A stretch of DNA of 64,000 nucleotides from Ophiobolus disseminans. Its lineage: Eukaryota; Ascomycota; Dothideomycetes; Pleosporales; Phaeosphaeriaceae. This document shows positions 52,720 to 63,950 of this stretch, one piece after another. The first letter of the stretch is position 1; every line of letters begins with the position of its first letter. Location: assembly GCA_010093685.1 (NCBI GenBank), contig MU006233.1, positions 186,001 to 250,000 on the forward strand. Reading direction: 5' to 3'. A program made the translations under genes and the position numbers. The notes under the pieces are model-generated. The model saw only the letters and a list, made by a program, of their open reading frames with translations, searched no databases and was not told where the DNA came from.

Positions 52720-55252
52720 ATGTCGGATTCCGAGCCGGCGGCAAAGAAGCAGCGTCGAAGACCTGTCAATGGTAGGACCTCCTACGTCATGTGCGAAGTA
52801 AGCTAATGCCGTCTTGTAGCATGTGCAACCTGTCGCGCGCGCAAGGTAAGCTCAGTTGAGCTCGCTTTCCTCCCTCATCTTGTAGATTTTAAATGTCTGC
52901 GGAGATCAATCAATTGATTTCGCGCGCCTTTTTCTTGCACTAAACGGTTGCACAGGTCAAGTGCGACGAGCGTCCTAACGGCTGCCTCAATTGCGAAAGG
53001 CTCCAACTGGACTGCGTGCAGAACGGCCAAATTGCATCAGCTGTGACGAGACCAGGCATCGTCGTTGAGCCAATCATCGGCATCAAGCGAAAGCGAACGT
53101 TTCGGTCTTGCGTTCCTTGCCGAGAATCCAAGGTCAAATGTTCTGGCGAACGGCCGAAGTGCAACAGATGCTCGCAACGGCGGACATCGTGCGTGTACGA
53201 TGCTGAGTCGAATGAACCGGCATGGGTGCAGAGCATCGCGGCATCCAACGGCAACACTCCAGAAGGCGCAGTGGTGTCGACACCCCAGGCGCCTCAAACA
53301 CCACAGAGCATCTTCACATCGCTGCCCAACCACCATTCAATAGCGGACTGTCCTCCTGCACTTACGTGGTGCGCCTCTTCTTTAACTATCTCTTGATTGC
53401 GAAGCTGACTTTCATGTCCAGGTTGTTTGCAGCGCAATTACCGCCGAGGGCAAGACTACACGCGCTGCTGGACGCGTACTTCAATAATGTACATCCTATA
53501 CGGGTATTTGCGTTTGAGCATAAGCCGTCTTTCATTCGCATGCTAGACGAAGGCCAGCTTACAGATCCTTCAGATCAAGCGCTTCTGCACATCATGTGCG
53601 CGCTTGGAGCAAAATTCTACGCTCTGGACTGGAGTGAATCGTTCTCGCCTTTATCCAAAGAGCTGATACAATCAGCTGGTATGCAGTGGGCAAAGGTTGC
53701 AGAGGAAATGTTCTTCGCCGACTACAGTACCATATCCATCACGAAGCTCAAGGTCCTCATTCTCCTGCATGACCAGGAAGCACGAACAGGCAACTATGCC
53801 GGTTCCTTCCTTCTCACAGGTCTAGTCATCCGGATGGCACATGCTCTTCAGCTCAACAACGAAGTATCCGCAGACATCATGTGCAGGGAAGAAGGTGGCA
53901 GCCCGAACGAAGCATCTGTACGAGAGTCACGCCGAAGGTTGATGTGGGCTTGCTACATGATCGACGTATGGGCGGGTAGCGGCGTGGATCATCTCACCAT
54001 CCTGAACGAGAAAGACCTGAAGATTCAACTTCCCTGCAACGAGCGGCAGTTCTCACTTCAGATACCCGTCGTAACCGAACGTCTTCAGGAGGGGGATATT
54101 ATCGACTTTATACCCGCAGAAGATATTCCGGAGAAGCCGAAGGAAAACTTGGGCATGGCAGCTTATTATGTTAGGATCGTCAGCATATGGAGACGAGTAC
54201 TTCGCTTCGTAAAGCACTTGGACGAAGAACAACCACCATGGATGTCAGGCTCCGGCTTTGCCTATCTCATCAGCGACATACAAACATGGAAACACAGCTT
54301 GCCGTCTTGGTTAGACTTTTCGCCGGATAACATCTACATACGACGCGAATCGCACCAGCTCGGAGCCCTTCTGTTGATTCATTGCATGTATCATCATGTT
54401 ATGTGCGACGTACACCGCATTGCGCTTCCAGATCTGTACAAGAATCAGGAACCGTTCGCTTTTCCATCACAACAACAGGGTTTCGTCGCACACCTGCAGG
54501 CCGTATGCTTCGACCACGCGCAGCGCATGTCAGTCCTTGTTTCGACCATATTGCAGCACGGCGTCAAACATTTCGCGGACTCAATCCTTCCGTCTTTCGT
54601 CTATAACAGCAGCCGTATCATGTTGTACTACATCGCTCGTATACTGGATCACTCAAAACCAGACGCGGTTGCGACCATCAACCGTACAGTCGACTTGGTT
54701 CAAAAGAACAACCAAGCGCTCCGAGAGATGACACTCATGTACCCGCTTGCAGAGACGCTATGCGTGACCACAGAGCGCTGGCTCGAGCAAGTACGGACGA
54801 GTATGGCTCGAGGACATGCAAGTACCTATATCGCGCCTCAAGATCCATCCGAGAATGAGGTGCGTCAAGTTGTTGGCGCGCCAGTTGCTGGTGCGGTGGC
54901 AGTGAGGCAGAGTCCAGTGTTATCAGTGCTATCACCAATGGGCGACAGCATATCTGCACAGTCGCCAACACCATCGCAGATCGTCACAAGTGGCTTTGGC
55001 TTCTCTACCGCAACACCCCAAGAGCTTTCGCCCAGCTTGGCTGCGCTTCCTGGTCTGTCTGCGCGTGCTTCGGATGTCAATAGCGCATTGTACGCTTCAT
55101 CAGCTACTAGCGGTATCGAGCAGCCCGTCTTCAACCTCGACGATTTGCAGAACTTTTTCCAGTGGTCGGCGAGTGGGGACGAGAATGCGCAGTCTACTGG
55201 CTTCGAAGGCTTCGGACCGCTTGGATGGGCGAACAACTTCAGCATTATGTAA
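52720..55252 (+). CDS. Fungal transcription factor with two Zn(II)2Cys6 clusters
   Basis: Exons 52720-52771, 52820-52845, 52956-53368 and 53422-55252 give 773 aa. The first cluster is C19-x2-C22-x6-C29-x6-C36-x2-C39-x6-C46 (ACATCRARKVKC), with its coding sequence split over three exons. The second is C78-x2-C81-x6-C88-x6-C95-x2-C98-x6-C105 (SCVPCRESKVKC). Both have the full set of six cysteines and the basic residues of a functional cluster. The remainder is the fungal middle homology region (GLVIRMAHALQLN, SRRRLMWACYMIDVW), then a Ser/Pro-rich linker and an acidic, aromatic C-terminus (FNLDDLQNFFQWS) that looks like an activation region. The donor of exon 3 is ambiguous by a few bases (GTGCGC or GTGGTG). 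No target genes are known; the neighbouring P450 is a candidate by location only. Confidence 0.9.
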
Positions 55253-55370
55253 ATGTGAGAATGACACCTTCGCATGCATCGCACTTCAGATTTGATTAAT
55301 GGATTTATCTTGACGTTGGATCTGTCCTTTAGTAAACCGTTTCACCCCAACAGCCCATGACATCAGTTCT

Positions 55371-57002
55371 CTACAAAACCATGCTCTCATCTCTCCAAGA
55401 TGCAGTGACCTTGACTCCGGCATGTCTTGCCACTTTCTCAAACCCATAAGACAAGACCGCTTCACTCTCCTTTTGGAAGACCAGGGTTATTTCTGCAAGA
55501 TGCGACAATAAGTTTTTCTGCTCAAGTCCAGTCTGGATCCACTGACAAGTCCTTGTTTCGACCTGTGTAAGGACGATACTTCGAATAGAAGTTGGCAAAA
55601 ACGTTACAGCAACGGTTTCGTGATCTTCCGCGACGTAACCTTCACCGTTGGGATCGCACATGATGGCGGCATTTGGGAGAGATAAATGTTCCAGCTTGGT
55701 GAATCTTGAGAGACTGCGCAATGGCTTGACGTTGTTGCTCGTTGACGAGAACCAGTTGTGTGGCAGCGTCAGGGTCCTCAATCTGTCCTTGACAGGACGA
55801 AGAGCTTGTAACAGCCAGTCCCATGCGTTGCCGTCAGTATTCCGATTGTACATTGGATTCATCTCAAGATCCTGCAAATCCTCATCGAGCTTCAAGTCCT
55901 CTACACGCTGATGATCGAGAAGCCAACCGCGGTGGTAGAGAGGTAGTGTACCGCAAGATGAGTCGATCGAGAAAGTTTGGATGTTTGGCACAACGTCTCG
56001 GAGAAAGACTTGCAGCCCCGTCCGCGGATCCATTTTCTTGAAGATAGCTGTCAAGTTCCTGTGAGCCAAGAGTGGAAAGTGAATTACGACAGACACCGTA
56101 TGTACCTGAGGAAGTACTGTCAGTCCAGGGCTGTCGAACAGATCAAGACAGTCGCCGAAGAAGAGGATATCGAATTCAATCTTTGCCAGTGAGGTCGCTG
56201 GGAAATGCCTGATTGGAAAGGGCATCCCAACATGCATCGAGGTTATAGTACTGTTGCGAATTGCGACATCCAAGTAGGAATAGTTGGCCACCTCTGCTAC
56301 ATCGCGCTCTCTACCTTGGGGGTCATGCCATGTCCACATCCTGTTGTGACCGAGTGGAGCGTATAGCTTTAGCGCTTTGAGCCGTGGAAGTAGACTGATA
56401 AGTATTGCGTGCAATGCCATCTCTTGGTACTGGTAAAGCTCCGTGGACCAGTTTACGAGCTCTTCAAATGATGTATGCAACGAACTCAGAAGGCTACAAG
56501 CCCTCTGGAACGTTTGATAATGGGGATTTCCTTGCCAGAGATCTGGCTCTTCACTTTGCATGACAAGCCGACGATCACGAAGCCACAGATGTAGTGTCGT
56601 TACACAAGATGCGAGTTCAGGTCTGTCGAAGAGCGTACGTACCAAGAATGGTAACGGTGTCAAAGGATACGGAAGGAATCGGTGCCTGTCATTGAGCGGC
56701 GGCTGCGGGAGGGAAATATGTGCATATAGCAAGCGTTCGGCAACCGGGCGCAATCGGCGGCATACAAGGGCTAAACTTCGCAAGTCATAACGATTGTTGA
56801 ATAACTGCTGAGAGCTAGCGCTGCGACCGGATCCGCAGGAGTAACCAGGTGTGCTTGGAATGAAGGTAATTCCAAGCCCCTCCAAAGCGAAAACTTCTTC
56901 TGGTACGAGGAAAGAGGCGACGGCGTCGAGCATCTCATTGGGTAGGTGGAAAATGGCGGGATCGAGGTGAACTTGACCTACGCGGGGAGGAGAGTTACTC
57001 AT
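55371..57002 (-). CDS. F-box-like protein, 543 aa
   Basis: Single exon, ATG at 57002. Residues about 16-32 (IFHLPNEMLDAVASFLV) and 68-95 (NRYDLRSLALVCRRLRPVAERLLY) together form the pattern of an F-box: an LP-x-E first helix, then a DL-x-x-L-x-x-VCRR second part. An insertion of about 30 residues sits between the two helices. The rest (about 110-540) is a Leu-rich region with repeated LTVLPQVHTVSVV, LKLDEDLQDLEM and LEHLSLPNA patterns, resembling irregular leucine-rich repeats, the substrate-binding part of FBXL-type proteins. A role in an SCF ubiquitin ligase is expected from the family but not proven. It differs in size and sequence from the LPxELRN copies elsewhere in the window. Confidence 0.8.
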   Translation of the reverse strand: MSNSPPRVGQVHLDPAIFHLPNEMLDAVASFLVPEEVFALEGLGITFIPSTPGYSCGSGRSASSQQLFNNRYDLRSLALVCRRLRPVAERLLYAHISLPQPPLNDRHRFLPYPLTPLPFLVRTLFDRPELASCVTTLHLWLRDRRLVMQSEEPDLWQGNPHYQTFQRACSLLSSLHTSFEELVNWSTELYQYQEMALHAILISLLPRLKALKLYAPLGHNRMWTWHDPQGRERDVAEVANYSYLDVAIRNSTITSMHVGMPFPIRHFPATSLAKIEFDILFFGDCLDLFDSPGLTVLPQVHTVSVVIHFPLLAHRNLTAIFKKMDPRTGLQVFLRDVVPNIQTFSIDSSCGTLPLYHRGWLLDHQRVEDLKLDEDLQDLEMNPMYNRNTDGNAWDWLLQALRPVKDRLRTLTLPHNWFSSTSNNVKPLRSLSRFTKLEHLSLPNAAIMCDPNGEGYVAEDHETVAVTFLPTSIRSIVLTQVETRTCQWIQTGLEQKNLLSHLAEITLVFQKESEAVLSYGFEKVARHAGVKVTASWRDESMVL

Positions 57003-57588
57003 ACCTAATTGGAAGCATGGGGTTTGCGCAAACTACATTCGTCAGTAGAGGACTTTTAACGACAACATGGGTACTTACTGTCTCAGCGTGCGTCGACTCA
57101 GCGACGTGCTTGTAAGAGTACTTCATGGTTGAGAGACTTGCTGCTCGACGATTCAGTGAAGAGTTGCCAATCAACGGTTGAGGTGAGAGGTAGATACTAG
57201 CTGAGACAAATCGAATGCTATGGGTCACTGTTTCTTTCTTGGGCGAGATTTTTTTTCCAGGGCCTCGGGAGTAAATGACGCGCTTGCGTCACCGCCCCAA
57301 AGCACCATAGCGCGATTTCAGGGCACAAGACCTCAAAATTAGGTCCCGAATGAAGGTTATAAGTAACATGGGATGAGTATTGATAGCGCTATCGTGGCGG
57401 ACGAATAAGGTGGAGATCTGTGCTGGGTTTCGTACTAGCCCTAAAGCGGCCTGGCGTCTTCTGCAGCTTATCCTCTTCTCGCACTCTCTTTCGTTCGAGA
57501 TGACCTCATGTCCTTAATCCATTGTAATTTGAGCGCTATTCTAGTTTTGCGTATCATACGTCCCATTTCAAACGTATAGCCCACAGTG
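57003..57588. other. Intergenic between F-box-like and DUF3433 genes
   Basis: About 590 bp between two minus-strand genes. It should hold the F-box gene promoter on its left and the DUF3433 3' UTR on its right. No coding sequence is recognised. Confidence 0.4.
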
Positions 57589-59811
57589 CTACACTGAACC
57601 AATATCGGGTCCCGCATTGCCAGCCCTAGCTTGGTTCGACTCGCGAGCCGTCAACTCGAAAGTACCGATCCGCTTCACCATACCATCCTGATACACCCAG
57701 GTATGTCCGCCGTCGTTCAGCTTGTATTTCTTACCACCCAATTCCCTAGCTCTTCTTGGATCTTTCTCAATGTTTTCTTTCATTTCCATCGTCTCCTTCA
57801 CTAAACCCGTGATATGGTCGCTTCCGTGTATAAGGCCAGCATAGCTCAACAAACCGTATGGTTCTTCCTTGAGGATGGATCGTTGTCTTGCCAACTGGAA
57901 CAACCACGCATTGAGAACAGTGATAACGCCCAGTACCCCGAGGATGACGTGTGCGACGCCCGGAACGACGAACAATCGCTTCTCCGTGACCATATAAACT
58001 CCCGTTTCATTGAGACTGATATCTCGTTGCACAAACAGATATGTGCCTGCAAACACCGCGTATACGGTCTCGAGCAGCTTCTCCATCGCGACTATAAGTG
58101 ATTCTGCCTTCAAAGGCTCGATCGGGTCAGATTGCTGTGACATATGATACACGTTCTTCGAGAACTCATTTCCGTCAATTGTTTCGCCAGAGTCAACGTA
58201 TGCGAGTTTGTGTATCTCCATCTCCAGAAACACCCTCGCCGCGACGACATCCTGCCAGTCCAACTCAGTACGATTCACGCTATGCTGGTGAAATCCCAGT
58301 AACCGAGGGGTCCGGCCAGGTTCTGATCTCTGCAAGATTTCCCCTGTGGTGGTGAAATAAGAAATCTTGCATGAGAGCAATGTAAAGTTTTGTACGAGCT
58401 GCGAGGCTTTGTCGTAGCGTGCGGCCACGAGACTCATGCGCGACCATCCAGCTTCCTGGCTACACGTGTGCGTGTCCCAGGATTTTATGAAGGTGTTTGG
58501 GCTCCATATACCGGTTCGCACTTCTAGTGTATTGGAAATGGAGCACACGCGGTCGACACTGTCGACCTGGATCGAGATTGTTTCGGTTCCCGTTCTCCGG
58601 ATGATAGTATCATACCTCGTTGGTGGAATTTCTTGGCAGGCACTGTCCGCGCCGTATGCTGTGGTTGAATAGGTCATGTTACTCGTCCCAAGGTCGACTT
58701 GTGGCGTGATGTGCGGGAATGCGAAAGTTCCATCCGTGTCCGCGGGTAAGCCTAGGCTGTGTAAATGGAAGCCTGCAGCAGTGTCGACTACGGAGCGCAC
58801 GTTCGGCATGTTTTCAAAAGAACGCTGTTCCGGCACGATGGTACCGTTATAATATGTGTCGACAGCCAAGTCGAATGTCGAATGTGACAGCGACGTGTCC
58901 ATGGTGAAAAGAAACGAAGTCAGCGGCACTATGCCGAAGGACAGGACCAGCGAGGAAAGCATGCAGGCCGAGAGCGCGTAATGGTGGTTCTGGAAAGCGA
59001 GTATCCAACGGTATAGGAGAGGTTCCATTTTGTAATCCAACAGAATTGTTCGCTTTGCAGACCTGCCGTCTTTTTTCTCAACCTCGATAATATTGTCCCT
59101 CCCTCTTTCGTCCTCCCGTCCAATCTTCTTCTTCTGTTTCTTCAAAAGATCCACGAATGGCTGCCGATCAGCGATCGACATCACGCTTGCGTCCCACATC
59201 GTTCGATAGACTGTCATGATGAATGCTGGGATCGCGGTGTAGAAGATTCCTTGGTCCCAAATGGCCTTTTGCAGCCCAGGGTTACGTCGGAGAAAAGCTG
59301 GTGGTTGGCTTTCTCGAGCAAAGCCGTTGTCTCGACGAGAGATCGTGGTCAGGATTGATATGCTTGTGACAAATAGCATGTTGATGATCAGAATGAGTGA
59401 CAGGTATGCCCAGTGGATCTTCCATGAGCGCCAACCCTCGAATTCCTCGGGCCTTTTGGCGGGGCCTGGGCCAGATACCTGCTGGAAGCTGAGAAGCTTT
59501 GGAGGTATCTGACGCATGTGTTTCCACACTGCATGTATGGAGATGTGCATCGCATTGAACATCTGAACACGAAGCTGCTGCAACTGGAGAAAATACCGGC
59601 TGGTTGTACTTGTTATTGCAGAGCCGGAGCCACGGTTGCTATGCCTTCCTCCCGTAGTCATAGAGACCTGGCCATTGTTCTGTGGGTAGCCTTGAAGTAC
59701 ATGCGTACTACTGTTGGCGGAGGCTGGAGGAGCTGCACTGATCGTGCTGCTTATTGATGTGCGACGCGAATGCGATGGCGGGAATTCGGCAACAGGCTGC
59801 GGCGTTCCCAT
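57589..59811 (-). CDS. DUF3433 multi-pass membrane protein
   Basis: Single exon, 740 aa. Residues 1-120 are polar and Ser-rich. TM segments are visible at about 133-156 (LSLILIINMLFVTSISILTT), 187-206 (FYTAIPAFIMTVYRTMWD), 270-293 (LSACMLSSLVLSFGIVPLT) and near 630 (VIGLVIT-like HVILGVLGVITVLNAWLF). A large lumenal or extracellular loop (about 300-600) carries several Asn-glycosylation sequons (YNGT, SNMT, QNFT). The LYRWILAFQNHHYALS segment and following helix match the fungal DUF3433 domain. Family members usually have two such domains; here one is clear. Function is unknown. The gene is divergent from the secreted Cys-rich gene, with 239 bp between their ATGs. Confidence 0.8.
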   Translation of the reverse strand: MGTPQPVAEFPPSHSRRTSISSTISAAPPASANSSTHVLQGYPQNNGQVSMTTGGRHSNRGSGSAITSTTSRYFLQLQQLRVQMFNAMHISIHAVWKHMRQIPPKLLSFQQVSGPGPAKRPEEFEGWRSWKIHWAYLSLILIINMLFVTSISILTTISRRDNGFARESQPPAFLRRNPGLQKAIWDQGIFYTAIPAFIMTVYRTMWDASVMSIADRQPFVDLLKKQKKKIGREDERGRDNIIEVEKKDGRSAKRTILLDYKMEPLLYRWILAFQNHHYALSACMLSSLVLSFGIVPLTSFLFTMDTSLSHSTFDLAVDTYYNGTIVPEQRSFENMPNVRSVVDTAAGFHLHSLGLPADTDGTFAFPHITPQVDLGTSNMTYSTTAYGADSACQEIPPTRYDTIIRRTGTETISIQVDSVDRVCSISNTLEVRTGIWSPNTFIKSWDTHTCSQEAGWSRMSLVAARYDKASQLVQNFTLLSCKISYFTTTGEILQRSEPGRTPRLLGFHQHSVNRTELDWQDVVAARVFLEMEIHKLAYVDSGETIDGNEFSKNVYHMSQQSDPIEPLKAESLIVAMEKLLETVYAVFAGTYLFVQRDISLNETGVYMVTEKRLFVVPGVAHVILGVLGVITVLNAWLFQLARQRSILKEEPYGLLSYAGLIHGSDHITGLVKETMEMKENIEKDPRRARELGGKKYKLNDGGHTWVYQDGMVKRIGTFELTARESNQARAGNAGPDIGSV

Positions 59812-60050
59812 CCTGGAGTCTTGACCTGATATATCAAAACGGCGAGAACGGAGGAGATATGAGAATGCGTAATAGTAAGCGGAGGCTCTCGCAATGTGGA
59901 CGCTGACTCAAGAGTGATAGGCGTCGTGATCCGGGAAAAGAGGCTGCATTTGCCAAGTCCGCATGTTCAGCTGTGATACAACTTGCATAATAGGCCTGCT
60001 CTTTGTATCCTGTTTATCGACAGGAACCTTAACGCATAGAAATCCTCAAG
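59812..60050. promoter_or_regulatory. Shared divergent promoter of DUF3433 and Cys-rich secreted genes
   Basis: Only 239 bp separate two ATGs that face away from each other, so the upstream elements of both genes must overlap or be interleaved. No single site can be named with confidence. Confidence 0.55.
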
Positions 60051-60983
60051 ATGCTCAAATTCCAGTATTTGCTGCTCATAAGAGCTATGTTTCTGCCCGT
60101 AGCTTTCACACAATGGCCACCAGCAGAATACTGCCTACCATCCTCTCACTTGAAGAAACTCTCCGGCTGCATCGCCATGACCGACAAAGAAGATAAGTGC
60201 GGTGCAAACGGGACTGAGGAAGAGAAGCTCGACTGCTATTGTACTCAGGATATGCTTTCCAAGATCTTCGCGTAAGTTATCACGCCGCTAAAGACCCATC
60301 TCAAGCCAGATACATCCATCGCCTGAACCATGTAATAATATCCGCAGATGCAAAGATGAGATACGACGCTGTCTCGAATCTCACATGTTCGACCCCCAAT
60401 TCGACTACCGCGTCAAACACTGGCACGATACATGCGACGCCCAACTTTCCACAACCCTCACAACACCTCCAGTGACGTCGCTCACGGCGACCTACGATTT
60501 CGGCGCATGCAACAGACTGCAGAAGAGCTGCATAAGCGGCGACTACGAAACGAACAAGTGTTCTCAAAGCTTCATGCCCACGTCGAGCATGTCGTACCTC
60601 TCTTGCGCGTGCCAGCCGCCCGTCTATTCGCTCATCTCGGAGTGCCAGTACAACGGCAACATCTCGTGTAAGCGTACGACAGCGGCAGAGTCGAATATCT
60701 GGGGATACTCAGTGTGCTCGTACTTTTGGAGTGGCTCGGTAGGTTGTTATGTGGATAGTACGCCACGGAATGATCGCTAACTGCCGACTTCAAGGAAACG
60801 CTTTCTTCGGTTGATCTCACGTCAATGATGAGCAATCTGAAAGAGCCCGCTACGTCTTACGGTGTCGAGTTGACTTCATATACACCGGCTACGCATGTGG
60901 CCTCCGTCGCGGCACTCGTCCGAAGTACGGTTCCATCAACAACATTGGAGGCTAGGGAAACCGGTGAGGTTTTGGAGTTATGA
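60051..60983 (+). CDS. Cysteine-rich secreted protein, unknown family
   Basis: Three exons (60051-60271, 60348-60738, 60795-60983) give 266 aa. The third exon is easily missed because the second frame runs 42 nt past its donor to a stop. Splicing at GTAGGT..CAAG (56 nt) joins WSGS to ETLSSVDLTSM and continues to a natural end (TGEVLEL). Residues 1-20 are a signal peptide (LLLIRAMFLPVAFTQ). The mature protein has about 16 cysteines in patterned clusters (KLDCYCTQDML, CKDEIRRCLES, FGACNRLQKSC, LSCACQPPVY), likely disulphide-bonded. The exon 3 part lacks cysteines and is Ser/Thr/Val-rich, and there is no GPI-type hydrophobic tail. No CFEM pattern fits exactly. Cell-wall or extracellular location is probable; function is unknown. 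Confidence 0.75.
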
Positions 60984-61797
60984 TAGGCAGGTCGGTGCGT
61001 CTTTGAGTTAGGCAGCCTCGCTTCATGGCCATTTCCGCTTTGCAAAACAGAGTGGCCCTTTTATGGGAGCTGAAGATCGTGATCGTTGAAGCTAGGGCCT
61101 TCATTGCGCCGGATTAGGGTCAGTGGCGCTGGCAATGTATCTTCGAATCTCAGCTGAGGCAGTGTCTTCGCTTGGCAAGCCCAGGGAAAGTGAGTTTGCA
61201 TGGTGCTGATAGGGAAACGAAGTTTCTTGCTTTGAGCACTGGTCCTCGGCCCCTTGTTCGGGTGGCTGTGTACCAGCCACCCTCCGGGTGCTCCTGCATA
61301 CAGCATACATGAAGCTGAGCCACGGCGTGCTTACGTGTCAGACAATGCAGAGGTACATGCAGAATTTGCAGAATTTATCAACTCAAAAGGTGGGAACGTT
61401 GACTTGGTCCTATTCCAGACTTTTCCTGCAACTGTCAGAGAATTTACAAAATCCTACTCCGACAGTACAGGCTTGTCAAAGCTACCCATCTTTCAAAAGC
61501 TCAGCGGAATTTACAACGCGAGACAATGAAGCTGGGAAAGTCGGGAGTTGCGGGACGTAACATTTTCTATGTATTGAATAGTATCCAAGACGGAGGTACA
61601 AACTCAAATGCGCAATGACAAAATGGGAGGCTAGCCAAGAAAGAGAAGATGATAACGGAATGCCGAGCGCGCTATGACCTGATGCAGTGCCAGGACAACG
61701 CAATGGGTATCGTAAACATGTGGGTATCAAAAACGCAGGAAATAATAAGAGCAGAACAATGAGATGAAGAAACTAATCGTCCGCAGTGATTCCAACC
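60984..61797. other. Intergenic, convergent region
   Basis: About 810 bp between the Cys-rich gene (+) and the HET gene (-). Two overlapping open frames at 61254-61560 start without a clear ATG context or recognisable motif. Mostly untranslated sequence. Confidence 0.45.
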
Positions 61798-63950
61798 TCA
61801 AATGAGTTTGAAATCCTGTTTCTTGTGGCACTCATCAAGAGCCTCACCGTCCATTTTGCCGTAGATGTATGCCTCGCCAACGAATTGGTACTCGTCGACA
61901 TCATCGTCGCCATTGTACGTCGGGCGAAGAATAACAGGTACGCTGCAGCCATACAGAATAGCGATGATATCTCCTTGCTCCGTCTTGGGCGGTGCAAAGC
62001 CGACGAGTGGGTCATGACCCTCCACAGACGGGGCACCTTCGATGAACGACCGGTTCCAGGTGACGGCTTTGACGCGCTCAGAGTAAGCCTGCACGAGAGT
62101 TCGCTGCCCTTTTGTGCGTCGAAGGACTTTGTCGATATTGATGTGGCCGTTGTTGGACTGGAACGTGAGGAGATATTGGCAGGCCTGACGATACCACGGA
62201 GGCGTAGATTTGCCCTGGGGATCACGATCGGCGACCAGGGTTTGCCAGAGCTGATCTGGTACTTCAGGTATTTCGCGGACAGAGCGGTCAAAAGACCACC
62301 CGAGCCTCTGCAAGCAGTCTTTGGTGATGATGCCATCTGGAAAAGGATCGGTACGGAAACTGATTGTCCCAATGACCACGCCTCTAACATATAGCGACAT
62401 ATCGTGCTTGACAGAGGTCGGGGCAGTCGAGCTTCTCGTCCCATCACCTGCACTGGCGATAGGGCTGCGGGGAAATTTAAACACCGGAACCTCGTAAGAA
62501 ACTCCTTGTCCCGAGGCAGAATAGTTGTGATCATCAGGCAAGCCAACGAAGCTGTCGCCGGCCTGGCGACCGTTAAACATGTCTTCGCCTTTTCCCCAAG
62601 CGGAGTCTTCGACGAATTGGATGTATGAAGGTAGCTCCACGAGACGAGGGGTCGTTGGGCCGGGGTTCTTCCGCTCCTTAAGAGCCCAGAAGCGGCAAAG
62701 AATGTCCAGAGATTGTGAGGAATTGATAACCCACTCAACGAAATCCCTGTACACTTCAAACAGATCCTTGCCATAGTCAGGCGCAGGCACCAGCCGCGCT
62801 ATCTCTGACTCAGGTCGATTGAGCTCCCTAGATATGTTCCTCAGGGCGTTAATGGTATCACGTGGATCGGATGTGTCGAATCCCGACAAGGAGCACACGA
62901 GAGTCTCGAGTCCCTTGGTTGACTCCCGGGAACCATTCTTTTTGGGACGAAACAAGGTCGCGGTCATCTCGACCAACAATTTTGCCCCTAATTGCTCAAT
63001 CTCGAAAACAGAGTCGTCATCCCAGCTCCATTGATCGGGTTGTGTTGTCTTGAAGTAGTTCATGAGTTTCGGCTTCAAGCTTGTAAAGTGCATGCAGAAG
63101 ATGGCGATGGCCGTTTGGAAGGTGCTCCAATGACACCTATGCTTGCCGCAGTGAACCACGGCGTGCCTTGCTAGGGCTAACTCTTGTATCACCCATCGGC
63201 GCGAGAACCTTCGAAAGCGTCAGTGTTCGCAAAACCTTGAGAGGATCTTTGAGTTACTTACCAACTCCACTTCAGTAACTCAAACAAGCTCGCCCAGCTC
63301 TTGACATAGACGTCCTCGCCAAGAAACTTCTCGTGCATGTTTGCATCGATGACCTTAGGAATGAAGGCCATGGCAGCATCCGAGACAGAATTGTCGTTGT
63401 CGTCCGATCCAAGCCATATGTCGACTTTGGATGCCTTGCCGTAGATCAGGGCCATTTTCACGACTTGTTCGTTCAGTTCTTCCTCGTCATACTGATTAAT
63501 ACACAGTGCGTCAACCCATAGCGGCACAATGTCCGTCTCATCCCTCAGGCGTTTAAGAGCTTCACAAAGGTTGGGCTTGACCTTAAGCTTCTTTGGTCGC
63601 TTCGCATTTACGACATCCTCCAACTTCCTCAATGGCTGGGATGCCGCATCCTCTTGCACGAAGATGACGTTGTCAAATTGTCCTTCTCCCCAGTGGTAGG
63701 AGAGAGCACTGTACGGGAAGTTCATGTTCCCAAGCTCAGCGTCGTTGACAGAAATTAACGATACGTATATATCGTCATCGAAGGCGCCAGGTTTGAGCAG
63801 CAATAAGCGAACTTGATTCTGAGGCAAGCGCGTGTAAGTGTAGAGATCGCCAAGTCGTCTGAGTGTGCCTGCCCATTTAGACACACAGGCGGCGTTTGTG
63901 TCTTGAATCCCCTTGGGTTCTTTCAGGCGCAATTTGTTCATCCCAAGCAT
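61798..63950 (-). CDS. HET-domain (heterokaryon incompatibility) protein
   Basis: Cytosolic protein of the family that triggers cell death on contact with incompatible alleles. Two exons (63950-63262, 63208-61798) give 699 aa from the first ATG; the frame stays open above 63950, so the start or an upstream exon could lie outside the window. The HET domain is at residues about 70-250: YSALSYHWGEGQF (first block), CEALKRLRD...PLWVDALCINQYDEEE (second), IYGKASKVDIWLG (third) and, across the intron, WSWFSRRWVIQELALARHAVVHCG (fourth). The intron GTAAGT..AAG splits the W codon of WSW-F. The remaining ~450 residues contain DTINALRNISR, FVEWVINSSQSLDILC, and GRRxG-like FVGEAYIYGKMDGEAL at the end, a common closing motif of HET proteins (GEAYIHGIMDGEA). 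Confidence 0.9.

Noticed and set aside
61254..61560. Two overlapping plus-strand frames near the HET gene
   Set aside because: One begins at a TTG; neither has recognisable motifs; they lie in the likely 3' UTR region.
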